A stretch of DNA of 64,000 bases from Semisulcospira habei (Eukaryota; Mollusca; Gastropoda; Semisulcospiridae). Positions 1-13,207 of the stretch are shown here, one piece after another (position 1 is the stretch's first letter; each line of letters opens with the position of its first letter). Both the position numbers and the translations under genes were made by a program. The notes under the pieces are model-generated. The model was not told the origin of the DNA, ran no database searches, and saw only the letters and a list, made by a program, of their open reading frames with translations. The stretch spans positions 229,680,153 to 229,744,152 of the forward strand of contig BTPG01000004.1 in assembly GCA_036245525.1 (NCBI GenBank), written 5' to 3'.

Positions 1-492
1 GTATCGGGGTGGGGGGGGGTCCCTCCCCTAGACCGACTGTCGTTCAGGACTGCCGCTGAGCTCGGTCTGCCCACCAATGAGTAACAACACAAGCGTTAAA
101 TAATCTCAGTTCTCACGGTCCAACTACAATGGAACCTGTTTAAAGTGACCATTTTCAGGCCATCAAATTACGATCACCCTTGACAGAAGATCTGCCGACA
201 CGGGGATCTAATACTAATATTTTATTTATGACCGAGGACTGGAGGTCATTGTGTTATACACATACAAGCAAAATACGCCACAGGCATGCGATCAGAACGT
301 CACTTTCAAGATACTGTGTTACGTTTGTGGTTGTGTTATTCTTTTGAGAGCATATGTGTGTGTTAATAATAGAAAAGATCCGATATTCATTTGAGTTATT
401 TTGGATAAGAATTACATACCTTTTTGGTAGGATTCATTTCTTTTGCTTGGAGAATTGCGATCCGGATTTCTGTTTTGTAGCTAAAATGACAC

Positions 493-885
493 TCCCCCAC
501 CCGGGTCTGCCCTGGGGGACATGGGTGGGGTTAACTACTTTTTAGTTCCCAGGGTCACCTTGGTCAGCCCCACAGGTTGGGTTTCTCCCTCTATTCTGGG
601 GCATGTGTTTCTGTCTACCCTTGGTCCATTCACCTGTATTTTTTTTTTTTAAACTCTCCCTACTGTCTGCGCTGCCTGTAGCTCTTGATATTGGATGTGT
701 GTTGTTAAATGGTCTTAGCTTTATTTAGGCCCAATGTCGTAGGTTTATTTAACGTGTTGGACCGGCTGGCGACATACATTCAATATTCTGTTTAGTTGTT
801 TTTTTTTTCTTCTTCTCACAAGCAGTGCAGGCACGTCCTGAGAAAGTCTTGTTGCTGTCGGGACGTTAGGCAATGTACAATCAAT
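493..885 (+). repeat. Dispersed SINE-like retroposon R1, copy 1
   Basis: This ~390-bp repeat starts CCCCCACCCGGGTCTGCC and ends with a TACAATCAAT tail. Five more copies lie in the window (6543-6578, 23005-23389, 23563-23936, 36209-36593, 47895-48328), all in the opposite orientation. Four of the others are flanked by 12-14-bp direct repeats, and one is reduced to its last 36 bp. That combination indicates target-primed retroposition with 5' truncation, so the TACAATCAAT end is the 3' end. I see no tRNA-like A/B box, so the promoter type is unknown; it could be a SINE or the 3' end of a LINE. Confidence 0.7.
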
Positions 886-1866
886 CTACGGACGCGTCTT
901 TTCGTTACATTGTTGCTATAGTCCGACCTCGTTTGACCTAGAACGTTCTCGAAACGGCGCGATCATTCTAGTGACCTCAAATATAAATGTCAGAGTTGTT
1001 GGGAATATTTCGTAACATTGTTTTGAATTCGCCTAGACGTTAGTGGAAACTTCTGGATTTACGTTGATCTGCATTGTTCTTTTATATTGAACTGATATTA
1101 ATAGGTTTGGGTTTTTTTTTTCTGACTGGTTGTGTTGTGTGAATTTGCTGGATTATTCTGGAAATCTGTAATAGTATAAAAGATGGTGTTAGGAATGATA
1201 TGTGTGTACATTGTATGAGAGGCGCAGTGTGTCGAAAGTGTTGATGCATTGTAGAGGAGACAGTGCATCAGTGAGTGGAAGCATTTGTGGATGCATTGTG
1301 CTGAGATAGCATCGCTGCAATAAAATACTGTCGGAACTGTTACTCCAGTGTGGTCTACAAACTTGTGCCACGTGTGACGAGTTGCAGCCGCTCGAGTGAA
1401 GTTTCTTTACAAAAACCCTACGTGCGTGCGTCTCAACTGGTGTGTTTACATCATACTACGACTACCACATAACATTGGGCAAAAGATTAAACAAAGGATT
1501 TTGTTTTCCTCCCTAGGTCACACGACCAGTCACCGTTTAGCGCAAACCGTACCATGTGACCATGATATAAAAACCCCTGTAGCGAAAAATGGCGGACGTT
1601 GTGTAGCCTTCTCGATAACGCATCTTGGATGCCAGTTTTGTTCTATAAAAGATCGCCAAACGTTCTAAAGTACAAAGTTACTTAGTGTTGTTCGAAACAA
1701 CAAGCACACTCAGTACTGGAGACGGCAACGTCATGAGTATTACTTCATAAGTCTGTTATGTATAAATGTATATTCCTTTGACGTCAGTCATGTCTGGCGT
1801 GATCCAGATCGCAAGATGTCTTCTTGATTTCTTTTACGAAAATACTGGAGGAATGAAAACAAATAC
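886..1866. other. Intergenic stretch, nothing recognised
   Basis: AT-rich sequence with only short open frames that have no coding character. I see no splice-flanked exon or repeat that recurs in this window. Confidence 0.4.
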
Positions 1867-2020
1867 GTTATTGGTCGGAGGGGTTCGCTGCATGGACCCT
1901 TGTAGGCCTACGGGAGGTCAAAGGAATCATTGTACCCCTCAGGCCTTCGGGGTACAATGATTCCTATGACCTCCCTCAGGCCTACAAAGGTCCGTGTAGC
2001 GAACCCCTCCGACCAATAAC
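1867..2020. repeat. Long inverted repeat (foldback hairpin)
   Basis: Two ~73-bp arms (about 1867-1939 and 1949-2020) are near-perfect reverse complements around a loop containing CAGGCCTTC. The arms start GTTATTGGTCGGAGGGGTTC and end in its complement. The hairpin differs in sequence from the two other hairpin families in the window. It is probably a foldback or MITE-type element; no flanking duplication is evident. Confidence 0.75.
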
Positions 2021-2169
2021 TCATAATGTGTCATTTTTACAGTTACAACTACATTGACAAACATCCGGTGCTGAGGTCGTCAAACTCTCCACTTGGTTTT
2101 CTTTCCCTGTGCCACCTGTGAGGCTGTTAGGAAGCATGACGGAATAACCCCTTCACTGCCGGGACAAAA

Positions 2170-3020
2170 TCCAACTGCACGAGACATAGATCCTCATCAG
2201 GGGGAGAATAAGTTTGCACGCATCAGCAAGGCGTTATCATCGGCTACCTTTATGCCACATAGGATTGAAAAGTTTGCAAACAACTTTAATTGAAAACTAC
2301 AGTTCTATCAAAAATTGACATTTTTTCACACTTGCTGACCTCCTGTGACCTTGACCTTTCCGAGGGGTCATCTAAATTAGTATGAATAGGAAGGCCTTAT
2401 CATCAGGTATCTTTATGCCAAGTTTGGGCTTGAAGCTTGAAAATAGTATTTGAGAGAAAACAACAACAACCCAGTTTTTGTGAAAATATGGCTATTTTGG
2501 ACCTATTCCTGGACCCCACCCCCCAACCCCCACCTCGACCCTTGTTAGGGGACCTCTAAATTAGTATGCATAGAAAGATCTTATCATCAGCTATCTTTGT
2601 GTCAAATCGGACTGAAAAGTTTGCAAAAACCTTTTTCACACATTTGCCGACCTTCTCTGACCCTTGAACTCTCCGAGGGGTAATCCAGATTTTGCATAAA
2701 AAGGTCTTGCCATCGGGCATCTCTGCACCAAGTTTGGGTTTGAAGTTGAAAATAGTATTTGAGGAAAAACAATTTGTGTCAAAATATATATATTTCTGAC
2801 CCCTTTCTGGACCCCTTGACCTTGACCCCTGTGGTCTTGACCTTTGCAAGAGGTCACTCAAATTGGTATGTTTAGAAAGGTTTTACCACAAAGTACTCTT
2901 CGGCCAAGTTTGAGGTCTGAGGCTTGAATAGTCTCTGAGAAAACGCCAGTGTTAAAGTGACCACAGACAGACGTCCATTACATAGACCGGCCACTTTTGC
3001 TATCACACATGAGCCAAACA
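2170..3020. repeat. Diverged tandem repeat with TGACCTTGACC motifs
   Basis: At least three diverged units share, in order, a (t)gaccttgacctt motif, an aggggtcat motif, 'cttatcatc', 'ccaagtttggg' and 'aaaatagtatttgag'. The right end (gtgaccacagacagacgtcc, then ttgctatcacacatgagcc) recurs diverged at 7140-7290. Short ORFs across this region are not coding. The piggyBac element begins just to its right. Confidence 0.55.
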
Positions 3021-3613
3021 AAGTACATAGAGTGGCCGGGAAGGGGTTAAAACTCTTCGACGCACGGCTGCGAACCCCCTAAGCACACAGAGTCAAATTT
3101 TGTCGACTTCTAATAAGAGCACGAAGGCAAACAACCTTGCCCGCTACAATGTAGCTCATCACTACTCGTACTCTTGTTTGTAGCCAGAGTGGTGGGTTCA
3201 GTTATAGTGTGTAGCTGTCAGGCGTGATAAGTGGGGCTAACCATTGGTTCAGGCCAAGTGGTTCAGGCGGATGGTATTGCCACTGGTGGAGGGGGGGGGG
3301 GGGGTGAAGAGTGATACGTCCGGACTGCTAGGGGATGAAGAATCGCACATCTGTGTCGTATTTACTATTCTAAATGCTCCCTCATGTACCTCTTCCTTTT
3401 ATATTCAGGGATGAATGGGAAAGTTAACTTTTAGATGAAGAAATACGGTATCGCTGAAATTGGTCCCCACAGTAGCCCTGGGAAATAGAATTTGACACTT
3501 TTCTCCCCCCCCCCCCCCCCCCCTTTTATCCCCTTTCTTCCTTGGAATTTTTCTTTGGGTAATATAAGAAAGAGTTAGAGACACAGAGCCGCACATTACA
3601 TCTTTGATTCGCC

Positions 3614-6171
3614 ATGGCTTCGAATCGGCCGCTAAACCTTCAGCAAGCAGTGCAAATGCTCTTTATGCGTGACGGTGAGAGAGAGGGTGATATTGATCCC
3701 GAGGTGGAGTTAGAACAGGTAAACATCAATGGTCCTGATGATGATGATGATTTAGTGGATGTTGTTAATCAAAATGATTTAGACGAAGAGACCGCTGCCA
3801 CTTTCCAGTTTGTGGACACAAACTTGTGGGTTCCTATGGATGAGTTTGAAGGAGAAACTTGGGAATCGCCACTCAAACTTGATTTCCAAACACAACCAGA
3901 TGCAAAAGTGGACACTACAGGTTGGGATCGATTTTTTTCTAGCATTTTTTCCTGAGCAGTTATTTGAACTGACTGTAGAGGAGACTAATAGATACGCAGA
4001 AGCCACGATTCTAGCCGCTAATGCTGTGCGCCGCCCTGGACAAAACCCACTCACCTTTCGCCCTACCTGTGTGGAGGAGATGAAAGCATACCTGGCGAAT
4101 GAAATTGCGATGGGTCTTGTGTTCAAGCCAAATCAACGTGATTACTGGGACAAGAAGACGGGCATAACATCGACACCGGGATTTGGACAGTACATGTCTG
4201 GGAAACGTTTCCGACAATTACGATCGTGCCTCCATTTCAACAACAATGCAAACCGACAGCCACGTGGACATCTAGACTATGACCCGCTCTTCAAGGAGAG
4301 ACCACTAATTGACGGTGTGATGGACACATACCTGAACAATTATGAACCCAACCGGCAGATTTCTGTGGATGAGTGTATGGGAAGATTCCGTGGCACAGTG
4401 CATTTCCGCATGTACGTACCGAGTAAGCCAACGAAGTGGGGAATAAAAGTGTGGTGCCCGTGTGATTCAGTGACAAGCTTCTGTATCAACTGGAAGGTGT
4501 ATACAGATGCGAAGGCAAATAATGCTGCCACCGGGCTTGGCCAGGAGGTTGTCGTAGACTTATTACGGCCTCTGTTCCGAGTCAACAGTGGTAGAGTCTG
4601 CTATCACTGGACAATTACTTCACTTCGCGGCCCAGTCTCGCTGCTGCATTGGCGAAAAGGCAGATTGGTTGCTGTGGGACAGTGAGACATGACCGCACAG
4701 GCATGCCTGAGGCGATCAAAGGAAACCACCTGAAGCTTCAAAAAGGTGATGATCCTAAAATTTTTGGGGCACTCAGACACGGGGATCCTTGTTTCTTCGT
4801 GGCATGATACGAAAAGAGTGAATGTACTGTCGACAGTTCATGGAAACACTGTACATCGAGGACGAATTAGAAGCCGGCATGAACCGACAGGTTACCGTCC
4901 TGTCAACAAGCCAAGCATGTGCCATGATTACAATAAGTTCATGTCAGGTGTGGATCGAATGGACCAGCACATGTCTTACTACCAGTTTCGCGTCATCGTC
5001 TCATCAAGCATTACATGGTGATATACCACTTCATCAAAGAGGTTGCTTTGCACAACGGCCGGGTTATGGGCAAACATCAGCTATCGATCACATCAAAGAG
5101 GTTGCTTTGCACAACGGCTGGGTTATGGGCAAACATCAGCTATCGATCACATCAAAGAGGTTGCTTTGCACAACGGCTGGGTTATGGGCAAACATCAGCT
5201 ATCGATCACATCAAAGAGGTTGCTTTGCACAACGGCTGGGTTATGGGCAAACATCAGCTATCGATCACATCAAAGAGGTTGCTTTGCACAACGGCTGGGT
5301 TATGGGCAAACATCAGCTATCGATCACATCAAGGAGGTTGCTTTGCACAACGGCTGGGTTATGGGCAAACATCAGCTATCGATCACATCAAGGAGGTTGC
5401 TTTGCACAACGGCTGGGTTATGGGCAAACATCAGCTATCGATCACATCAAGGAGGTTGCTTTGCACAACGGCTGGGTTATGGGCAAACATCAGCTATCGA
5501 TCACATCAAGGAGGTTGCTTTGCACAACGGCTGGGTTATGGGCAAACATCAGCTATCGATCACATCAAAGAGGTTGCTTTGCACAACGGCTGGGTTATGG
5601 GCAAACATCAGCTATCGATCACATCAAAGAGGTTGCTTTGCACAACGGCTGGGTTATGGGCAAACATCAGCTATCGATCACATCAAAGAGGTTGCTTTGC
5701 ACAACGGCTGGGTTATGGGCAAACATCAGCTATCGATCACATCAAAGAGGTTGCTTTGCACAACGGCTGGGTTATGGGCAAACATCAGCTATCGATCACA
5801 TCAAAGAGGTTGCTTTGCACAACGGCTGGGTTATGGGCAAACATCAGCTATCGATCACATCAAAGCAGTTTCGCGCGAATGTCGCAGATGTGTTTTTGAA
5901 TCAGTACAAAGCTTGTGACAAATTTGTGGACCACACTGGGTGCCGAGTGTCTGTCCCTTCGGACCGCATTGCAAGACTCCCAGGGATGTCCTTGGCGGCC
6001 AGAACCGCGAAATATGGTGACTGTGCTGTGTGTTCGAACAGAAGCCGGAAGGCTAGAAAGACTACTGATTTTGTGTGTCGCACCTGTGGCCCTAGAATAC
6101 ACCTGTGTTTTGGATCTGTCGACGATGGAGACTGCTTCCAGATATATCACACAGTGCAGAATTACAATTAG
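3614..6171 (+). pseudogene. piggyBac transposase pseudogene
   Basis: The N-terminus (3614-3955) is acidic, with DDDDD and DEE runs, as in piggyBac proteins. The reading frame shifts near the T/A-rich run at ~3935-3950 into a second ORF (to 4685). That ORF contains the conserved SVDECMGRFRG segment with the first catalytic Asp. The second Asp region (DNYFTS) lies in yet another frame at ~4611. The frame changes again around 4805, before the segment with VLSTVHG and the GVDRMDQ motif. The core is then interrupted by a 59-bp minisatellite. The C-terminus (to 6171) has a cysteine-rich domain (CAVC...CRTC), typical of the family. At least three frame breaks make this a relic of a DDE transposase. 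Confidence 0.88.
5031..5865 (+). repeat. 59-bp minisatellite inside the transposase gene
   Basis: About 14 near-identical copies of a 59-bp unit containing GGTTGCTTTGCACAACGG and GGGCAAACATCAGCTATCG. Copies differ only at a/g in 'aaagagg/aaggagg' and a few single bases. Because 59 is not a multiple of three, the array cycles through all frames every 177 bp. All three plus-strand frames are open through it. The unit is a tandem expansion of one piece of the piggyBac coding sequence; the single-copy continuation resumes at ~5866. Confidence 0.95.
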
Positions 6172-6542
6172 AGGTCAGTCAGAATGGTTCTACCTTAAAA
6201 ATGTTACTAATATTCACATGACCGTCTTGCATGAATAAAAATAATCACACTAATCACTTTGCACGCATCTAAATTGATTACAAATACGCATTTTTCAGGT
6301 AATTATGCACATGAAAATAACATTTGATGTACCCAAATGTTTTTTGAAGTAATGCCCAACCACTACTGAATAAGACAAATATACATACTTTTGTACAAAC
6401 GTCAATGGTTAGCTGCAAAAAAAATAATATTTAGAACCTATCACTTTAGTCTCCGCCATCTCTTAAAACTGCCGTGCTTTTAGGGGGTACGCTGGTGTGC
6501 GCTTAATAGAAGCAATTTTTTTCTGCCTGCGTGCGTCGAAGA

Positions 6543-6578
6543 TTGATTGTACATTGCTTAACGTCCCGACAGCAACAA
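6543..6578 (-). repeat. 36-bp 5'-truncated R1 retroposon in piggyBac right TIR
   Basis: This is only the 3'-terminal 36 bp of R1 (minus orientation), flanked by perfect 12-bp direct repeats GTGCGTCGAAGA at 6531-6542 and 6579-6590. The duplicated target is the piggyBac terminal repeat, so the transposon now has two partial right ends. Confidence 0.85.
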
Positions 6579-6730
6579 GTGCGTCGAAGAGTTAATTCAA
6601 AGTCATCATTTTAGGCTTATGTGCCACAGCAAAAGTGAGTGTATGTAATGGGCCAGTTGTTGTCCGCTGTCGTCCATGGTAAACTGTAATGTTGCCCTCA
6701 CTCGTCAAAGTATGGCTTTTTTTTTTTTTT

Positions 6731-7130
6731 TTAACTCTTTCGAGATGTACTTACTTACGCCTGTCACCCCTCCCCGGGTATAGGCCGTCGACGAGAGACC
6801 TCCAGCGACTCCTGCCCTGTGCTTCTCCTTCGATTTTACTCCAGGTGGTTCCCAGTCTCTTGATGTCTGCTTGGAGGTCTCGACGCCAGGAGTTTCTCGG
6901 CCTACCTCTTTTCCTCTTTCCCTGGGGGTTCCATGACAATGCCTGCCTAGTGATGCTGGAAGCAGGCTTTCTCAGACTGTGACCAATCCATCCCCGTCTT
7001 CTTCGCCCAATTTCATTCTCTGCTGTTATCTGCTCTGTTCTCTCCCAGAGTCTGACGTTGCTGATCTTCTCTGGCCAGTGGATTTTCAAAATTCCGCGAA
7101 TCCGGATGCGGCACATTTCGAAAGAGTTAA
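6731..7130. mobile_element. TTAA-flanked piggyBac-like MITE carrying a LINE fragment
   Basis: TTAA is at both ends, with ~20-bp inverted repeats matching at about 17 positions: left begins TTAACTCTTTCGAGATGT, right (reverse complement) begins TTAACTCTTTCGAAATGT. The TIR resembles the CTCTTCGACGCAC end of the neighbouring piggyBac. The interior is almost entirely a minus-strand LINE reverse-transcriptase C-terminus. Confidence 0.6.
6751..7108 (-). pseudogene. Non-LTR retrotransposon RT C-terminal fragment
   Basis: The minus-strand ORF encodes a ~118-residue segment typical of the C-terminal part of endonuclease/reverse-transcriptase polyproteins. It has RRRRGWIGHSLRKP, then a basic GKRKRGRPRNSWRRDL stretch, and ends in ...GRGDRRK and a stop. 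No RT catalytic core is present. The fragment is enclosed by the TTAA-type inverted repeats of the surrounding MITE. Confidence 0.7.
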
Positions 7131-7139
7131 AACCTATTC

Positions 7140-7290
7140 CTCGATCCCCTGTGACCTTGAAGTTTGAAGACATGTTTGAATAGTCTCTGAGAATATACCA
7201 GCGTTAAAGTTTACCATGACACTGGACTGACGACCAGCACTGGGCCGTTACATAGATTCACTTTTACTGTCGGACATGAGCCAAAAATAG
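7140..7290. repeat. Dispersed repeat related to 2860-3015
   Basis: Shares 'cctgtgaccttga', 'gaatagtctctgagaa', 'gttaaagt' and 'gacatgagccaaa' with the right end of the repeat left of the piggyBac. The two copies flank the piggyBac/MITE region. Confidence 0.5.
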
Positions 7291-7672
7291 CGACATTTTG
7301 ACAAGGTTTATTGTTTCCTCAAAAACTATTCCGAAAAATGTATGTCACTCGTTGAGCTTTTTGATTTCTTGAAGTGTTTGGCGGTTGTTTCAGAATGGGT
7401 TCGGCCGTACTGTGTTAAAAAAAATACTTTATTTATTATTATTTTTTTTAAATCTGCCCCAGGACCAAAATCATCAAAATTAATTTTGAAGTTGTCCTCT
7501 GAAGGACTGTATTACAATTCTAGAACATTGAACAATGAACCTTTATTTTATAACGGTAAAAGTATTTGGTAACAGGGCCATTTTTCAAACTTGCCGTTAC
7601 CACCATTAAGCTGAGAACTACCATTGAACACTGTCACAAACAAAACAACAGTTTCACACGAAAGACAGTTCG

Positions 7673-7738
7673 AGCATGATAGTTAAGGGTGGTGCCAAGC
7701 TATTCTAGCACCACCCTTGAACTATCATGGTTGATCCA
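7673..7738. repeat. Hairpin MITE core, family H1
   Basis: Arms ATGATAGTT(c)AAGGGTGGTG and CACCACCCTTGAACTATCAT surround a short loop with AAGCTATTCTAG. It is one of more than a dozen members of this hairpin family in the window. Confidence 0.7.
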
Positions 7739-8037
7739 TGTCTTGCTGTGGTGTGGTGTCGGGGCTGAATGAGTTAAAGAGTTGAACGAGTGACAGACAT
7801 TCTTGGAAATGTTTGTTTTGGATTCCTCAGTGTGATTTCATCATTCTTGTGTATGAGAAAAAGCAGTTTTGGCCATTGTGTTACATGGTCGTTTGGATAT
7901 CATTGTTTATTGTTTCATGCATTTGACTGACTGGTGTGTGTGTGTTTGCATGTGTGTGTGTTAAAGAGAGACAGACAGAGTGACTCACATATACGGCTAT
8001 GTCTGTCGGTTTGGTGTACTGTACTGAGAGAGACCCC

Positions 8038-8668
8038 TGCTGCCTTGCAGGCCTGGCCGCTTGGCTGCGGAAAGGCTAAGGGAGGAAACCCCTGACATCA
8101 AAGCCCCCGTGTCTCCGGGGAAGGCTTTTGAGCCAGAGACTAAGACAATCTGATATAAAACCTACGACCCGAGGACCTCGATGCCACCGTCCCAGCTTGC
8201 TAGGCCATGGCAAACGAACCAAGGGTTTAAAGGGTGGGGCCAGTACTGTGCACACTGCACTCCACCAAAAAGCGCCACCGCGCAGGCTTTAGGAAACGCC
8301 CACGGACTATGACACTGAACTTTCCAAGTCCTGTAGCGATGGGCAAGGGGCAAAACGGCAGGTGAAAGATGTCACTGGAAGCCGCAGTCTCAAACCTGCA
8401 TGCAGGCGGTTCAGGATATTGGTCGCCTGATGTTGACCTGGGGATGACAACGTCACTCGGCACACCCTGAACGACCAAGCAGCCTTCTCTAGGGACAGCA
8501 CTGCTTGCTCCACACGCAGAGGGGCCTAGAAAAGGTGGCCTAACCAAAGCTCATCCCCTCGTAACCCCAGTTGGCTAGCCGCGGTCAACGGGCATCTTCT
8601 CATGCGGTCAGAAAACAAGAAAAAAACAATGGATCCACTCTCATGACGACCACGACCGGACTCAACGT
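8038..8668 (+). mobile_element. LINE 5'-end-only copy (5' UTR plus first codons)
   Basis: Nearly identical to 13583-14217, the 5' untranslated region and first codons of the full-length LINE at 13.6 kb. It starts at the same base (TGCTGCCTTGCAGGCCTGG) and stops abruptly after 'ggactcaacgtagc'. It therefore keeps the 5' end and lacks everything downstream, the reverse of normal 5' truncation. An 11-bp indel near 8147 separates the copies. Sequence after the break is the right flank of an H1 hairpin. Confidence 0.85.
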
Positions 8669-8850
8669 AGCTATCATGGTCGATCTTTATCTTGCTGTGG
8701 TGTGTCTGGTGTAGTAGAATGAGTTAATATTCATAATAATAATAATAAAGAGCATTTATATCGCCCTGAACCCCCAGGAGCAGTGAGCTCTAAACGCGTT
8801 ATAAAATAATGTGTGTTTGCACAATCTCACTACCTTTAAACAAATGTAAT

Positions 8851-8854
8851 CTAT

Positions 8855-8893
<39 letters not shown>
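8851..8893. repeat. (CA)n microsatellite
   Basis: About 21 uninterrupted CA dinucleotides. Confidence 0.97.
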
Positions 8894-8895
<2 letters not shown>

Positions 8896-9203
8896 AGAAA
8901 ACCATCCCAAAGTTCCAAGTCATTTTGATGATGCTGATGCGCCACGATGGTGCCACTGACGGTCAACAAAGGGAAGACCTGTGATCATCCAAGCCAAGTT
9001 TACTGTTTGATTTATTGACTGCTGTAAGTATAACAGGGTACATATTAAAAAGTTGATCACTACCACCAAAAGAATGGGCTGGGCAGCATCACTATTGTTG
9101 CCATTGTTTCTCATATCTGTGATTTGATTTATGGACTTTCCTTGGTGAATCAAGACAGATGCATTATAGCTACAACAAAGGTATTGTTTATATTTACATG
9201 TCA

Positions 9204-11239
<2,036 letters not shown>

Positions 11240-11680
11240 AGTAAACTTGTTTGTTCACTCTTTTGCGTCTCATACGTAGTATCAACGCAAAAGCTAGTGA
11301 ACGGTTCTAGGAGAAAATTAGCCAAGCGAGGGGAAAAAAAACTTCGAAAACCGACGCTTAATTTAAATTTGAAACCTGTTGAACACCACATCAACTCTAC
11401 CTTATGAAGACACTCAGTGATAGCCCAGAACCACAGTAAACAATCCAGCAAAGCCATTGAACTCTAAAAAGTATGGTGTACGGTTCTAAGAAACTCGGGT
11501 GTACAGTTCTCGTTGAACGTTTTTGGGCATTGCGTCTGGACCGTACCGCTAGCGATGATGCGCCCTCCGTGTTATAGGCCTGCTCAGCCAGGGCCCCGAT
11601 AAATCTGCCATATTTCGGAGCCAATCCATACCGGCAGAGGCACGCCCCTTGGTGCCCGCACTCCCAGACCCTTCTATCTG
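11240..11680. other. Region upstream of zinc-finger locus 1
   Basis: No repeat or convincing exon was recognised. Upstream exons of locus 1 might lie here, but I could not place a splice-flanked one. Confidence 0.3.
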
Positions 11681-11746
11681 CAAGAGGTATAGATTCTCAT
11701 GAGCCCCTGCGGCCGCAGGGGCTCATGAGAATCTATGCCTCTTGTC
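11681..11746. repeat. Hairpin, family H2
   Basis: Near-perfect palindrome GCAAGAGGTATAGATTCTC.../...GAGAATCTATGCCTCTTG centred on GCGGCCGC. Related hairpins are at 12236-12278, 12974-13041 and 13139-13207, with degenerate ones at 36000-36055 and 37690-37757. Confidence 0.8.
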
Positions 11747-12192
11747 GTAACGATCCACCCTACTTTTGTACACCCATGTTCCTTGATCAGACACAACCTC
11801 GGTTAAAAAAAAAAAAAAAGGCCAACTCAACCTCCCCAAAAAGGGCCCAACGATAAAGATGAAATGGTCATTTTCTTGATCCCCGGACTTTAAGTTATGG
11901 ATCACATGCACAAAGGACTCGGAAGCACCTTTCATGCCGGCGTGGTCGTCCCTATGATTTTCAGTCGCCAAACTTTGGCATGATGCCACACATACTCTCT
12001 AGAAATCGCGCGCTAAGCACTACTTCCAAACTACAACAAGCACACAACAACAAACCACACGGTACACCAAGAACAGACGTCAACACAAGTCCATTAAAAA
12101 AAAAAAAAAACAAACAACATCTCAGCAGTGTGACAAGTCCGACTTGTAGAAGGAATCACTTTTCTGTTCGCAAACTCTCGTTCTATGAAATG

Positions 12193-12383
12193 TTAACCCG
12201 TTCAGTGCCGAGAAAATCTGAACACCACGCAGCTGCAAGAGGTAAAGATTGTCATGAGGATCCATGCCTCTTGCTGACACCACTTTGAATCCATGTTCCT
12301 GGGACAGCTAGGATTTTGTGGCGTGGAGTAAGCGAAGATTGCAGAAACACGCAGTCTGCGACAACTGGCACTGAACGGGTTAA
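12193..12383. mobile_element. TTAA-flanked MITE with H2 hairpin remnant
   Basis: Inverted ends TTAACCCGTTCAGTGCC (left) and GGCACTGAACGGGTTAA (right) enclose 191 bp. The middle holds a shortened H2 hairpin (GCAAGAGGTAAAGATTGTC...CATGCCTCTTGC). TTAA ends suggest mobilisation by a piggyBac or other TTAA-specific transposase. The copy shows what the intact H2 element looks like. Confidence 0.75.
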
Positions 12384-12413
12384 CGCATTAGCCTCCTACA
12401 GCAGCAAATGGAT

Positions 12414-12516
12414 CTACCATGATAATTCAAGGTAGTGCCAGATTAGCTTGGCGCCATTAGGTGCCATGCTAATCTGGCACAACCCTTCAGTTATCGTGGT
12501 TGATCCATCACCTGCA
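12414..12516. repeat. Hairpin MITE core, family H1
   Basis: Arms TGGATCTACCATGATAATTC and its near complement (GTTATCGTGGTTGATCCA), with AGATTAGCTTGGCGCC beside the loop. It directly follows the H2 MITE. Confidence 0.7.
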
Positions 12517-12973
12517 AGTGGTAAATAGTATTTAGGTGAGTCTTTCAAAATTATTAAATGCGGCCATGGGGTTAAATAGGTTAGGTTATCGAGAACTCTA
12601 GAATTCTTCCTTTCCCAGCAGATACAATTTCCCGCAACCAGAATACGAGTTCTCGAGCACTTTGTATCTGCAAATAAGACCTCGAGAACACTTGTCTCTT
12701 TCATAGGATAAGATCATGTCTTCTGCGCGAGACTCCAGAAACCTTTTTTTTCAGGGGGATAAAGTTATGTCTCGTGGAAATCAGGATTTATCGTTTTAAT
12801 GAGAGGTGAGGCAGGGTGACGGCCCGACAGCGCCAGATCTTTTGGTTTGATGTACGGCCGCGAGGCAAGCCCCCCGATCCCTGTTTATGACGCTCACAGA
12901 CGACAGCCATACGCTCGCGGGAAGTTGAAGATATTTTCCTTATTTTGAGGAGGTCTGTACGGCTGATCGCTGC

Positions 12974-13041
12974 CAGCAAGAGACGTAGATTGTCATGAGC
13001 TCCTGCGGCTGCAGGAGCTCATGAGAATCTATTCCTCTTGC
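12974..13041. repeat. Hairpin, family H2
   Basis: GCAAGAGACGTAGATTGTC paired with GAATCTATTCCTCTTGC around GCTCCTGCGGCTGCAGGAGC. Confidence 0.75.
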
Positions 13042-13138
13042 AGATGAACCAAGGGCTCGGTCGCATTATGACGATCACGAAAGTTTCGCGAGAAGTTGTA
13101 GATCCAGTGACTCAAATTGAGGATGCTTGGCCTCTGGC

Positions 13139-13207
13139 AGGAAGAGGCATAGATTCTCATGAGCCCATGCGGTAGCAGGGGCTTATGAGAATCTATGCCT
13201 CTTGCAG
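13139..13207. repeat. Hairpin, family H2
   Basis: GGAAGAGGCATAGATTCTC paired with GAGAATCTATGCCTCTTGC. It lies ~100 bp from the preceding copy in the same orientation. Confidence 0.75.

Larger units (their letters stand above)
3047..6595 (+). mobile_element. piggyBac-superfamily DNA transposon, decayed
   Basis: The element is bounded by TTAA at 3047-3050 and 6592-6595, the piggyBac target-site duplication. The inverted terminal sequence CTCTTCGACGCAC is present at the left end, and its complement GTGCGTCGAAGAG at the right. Subterminal blocks (gaaccccct near 3073; aggggg near 6481) are also inverted. The left end has two extra A bases between TTAA and the TIR. A 36-bp retroposon fragment sits inside the right TIR and duplicates part of it. 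The transposase gene inside is frameshifted, so this copy cannot be autonomous. Confidence 0.85.

Noticed and set aside
3614..6171. Domesticated piggyBac host gene
   Set aside because: TIRs and TTAA ends are still present and the coding sequence is frameshifted several times.
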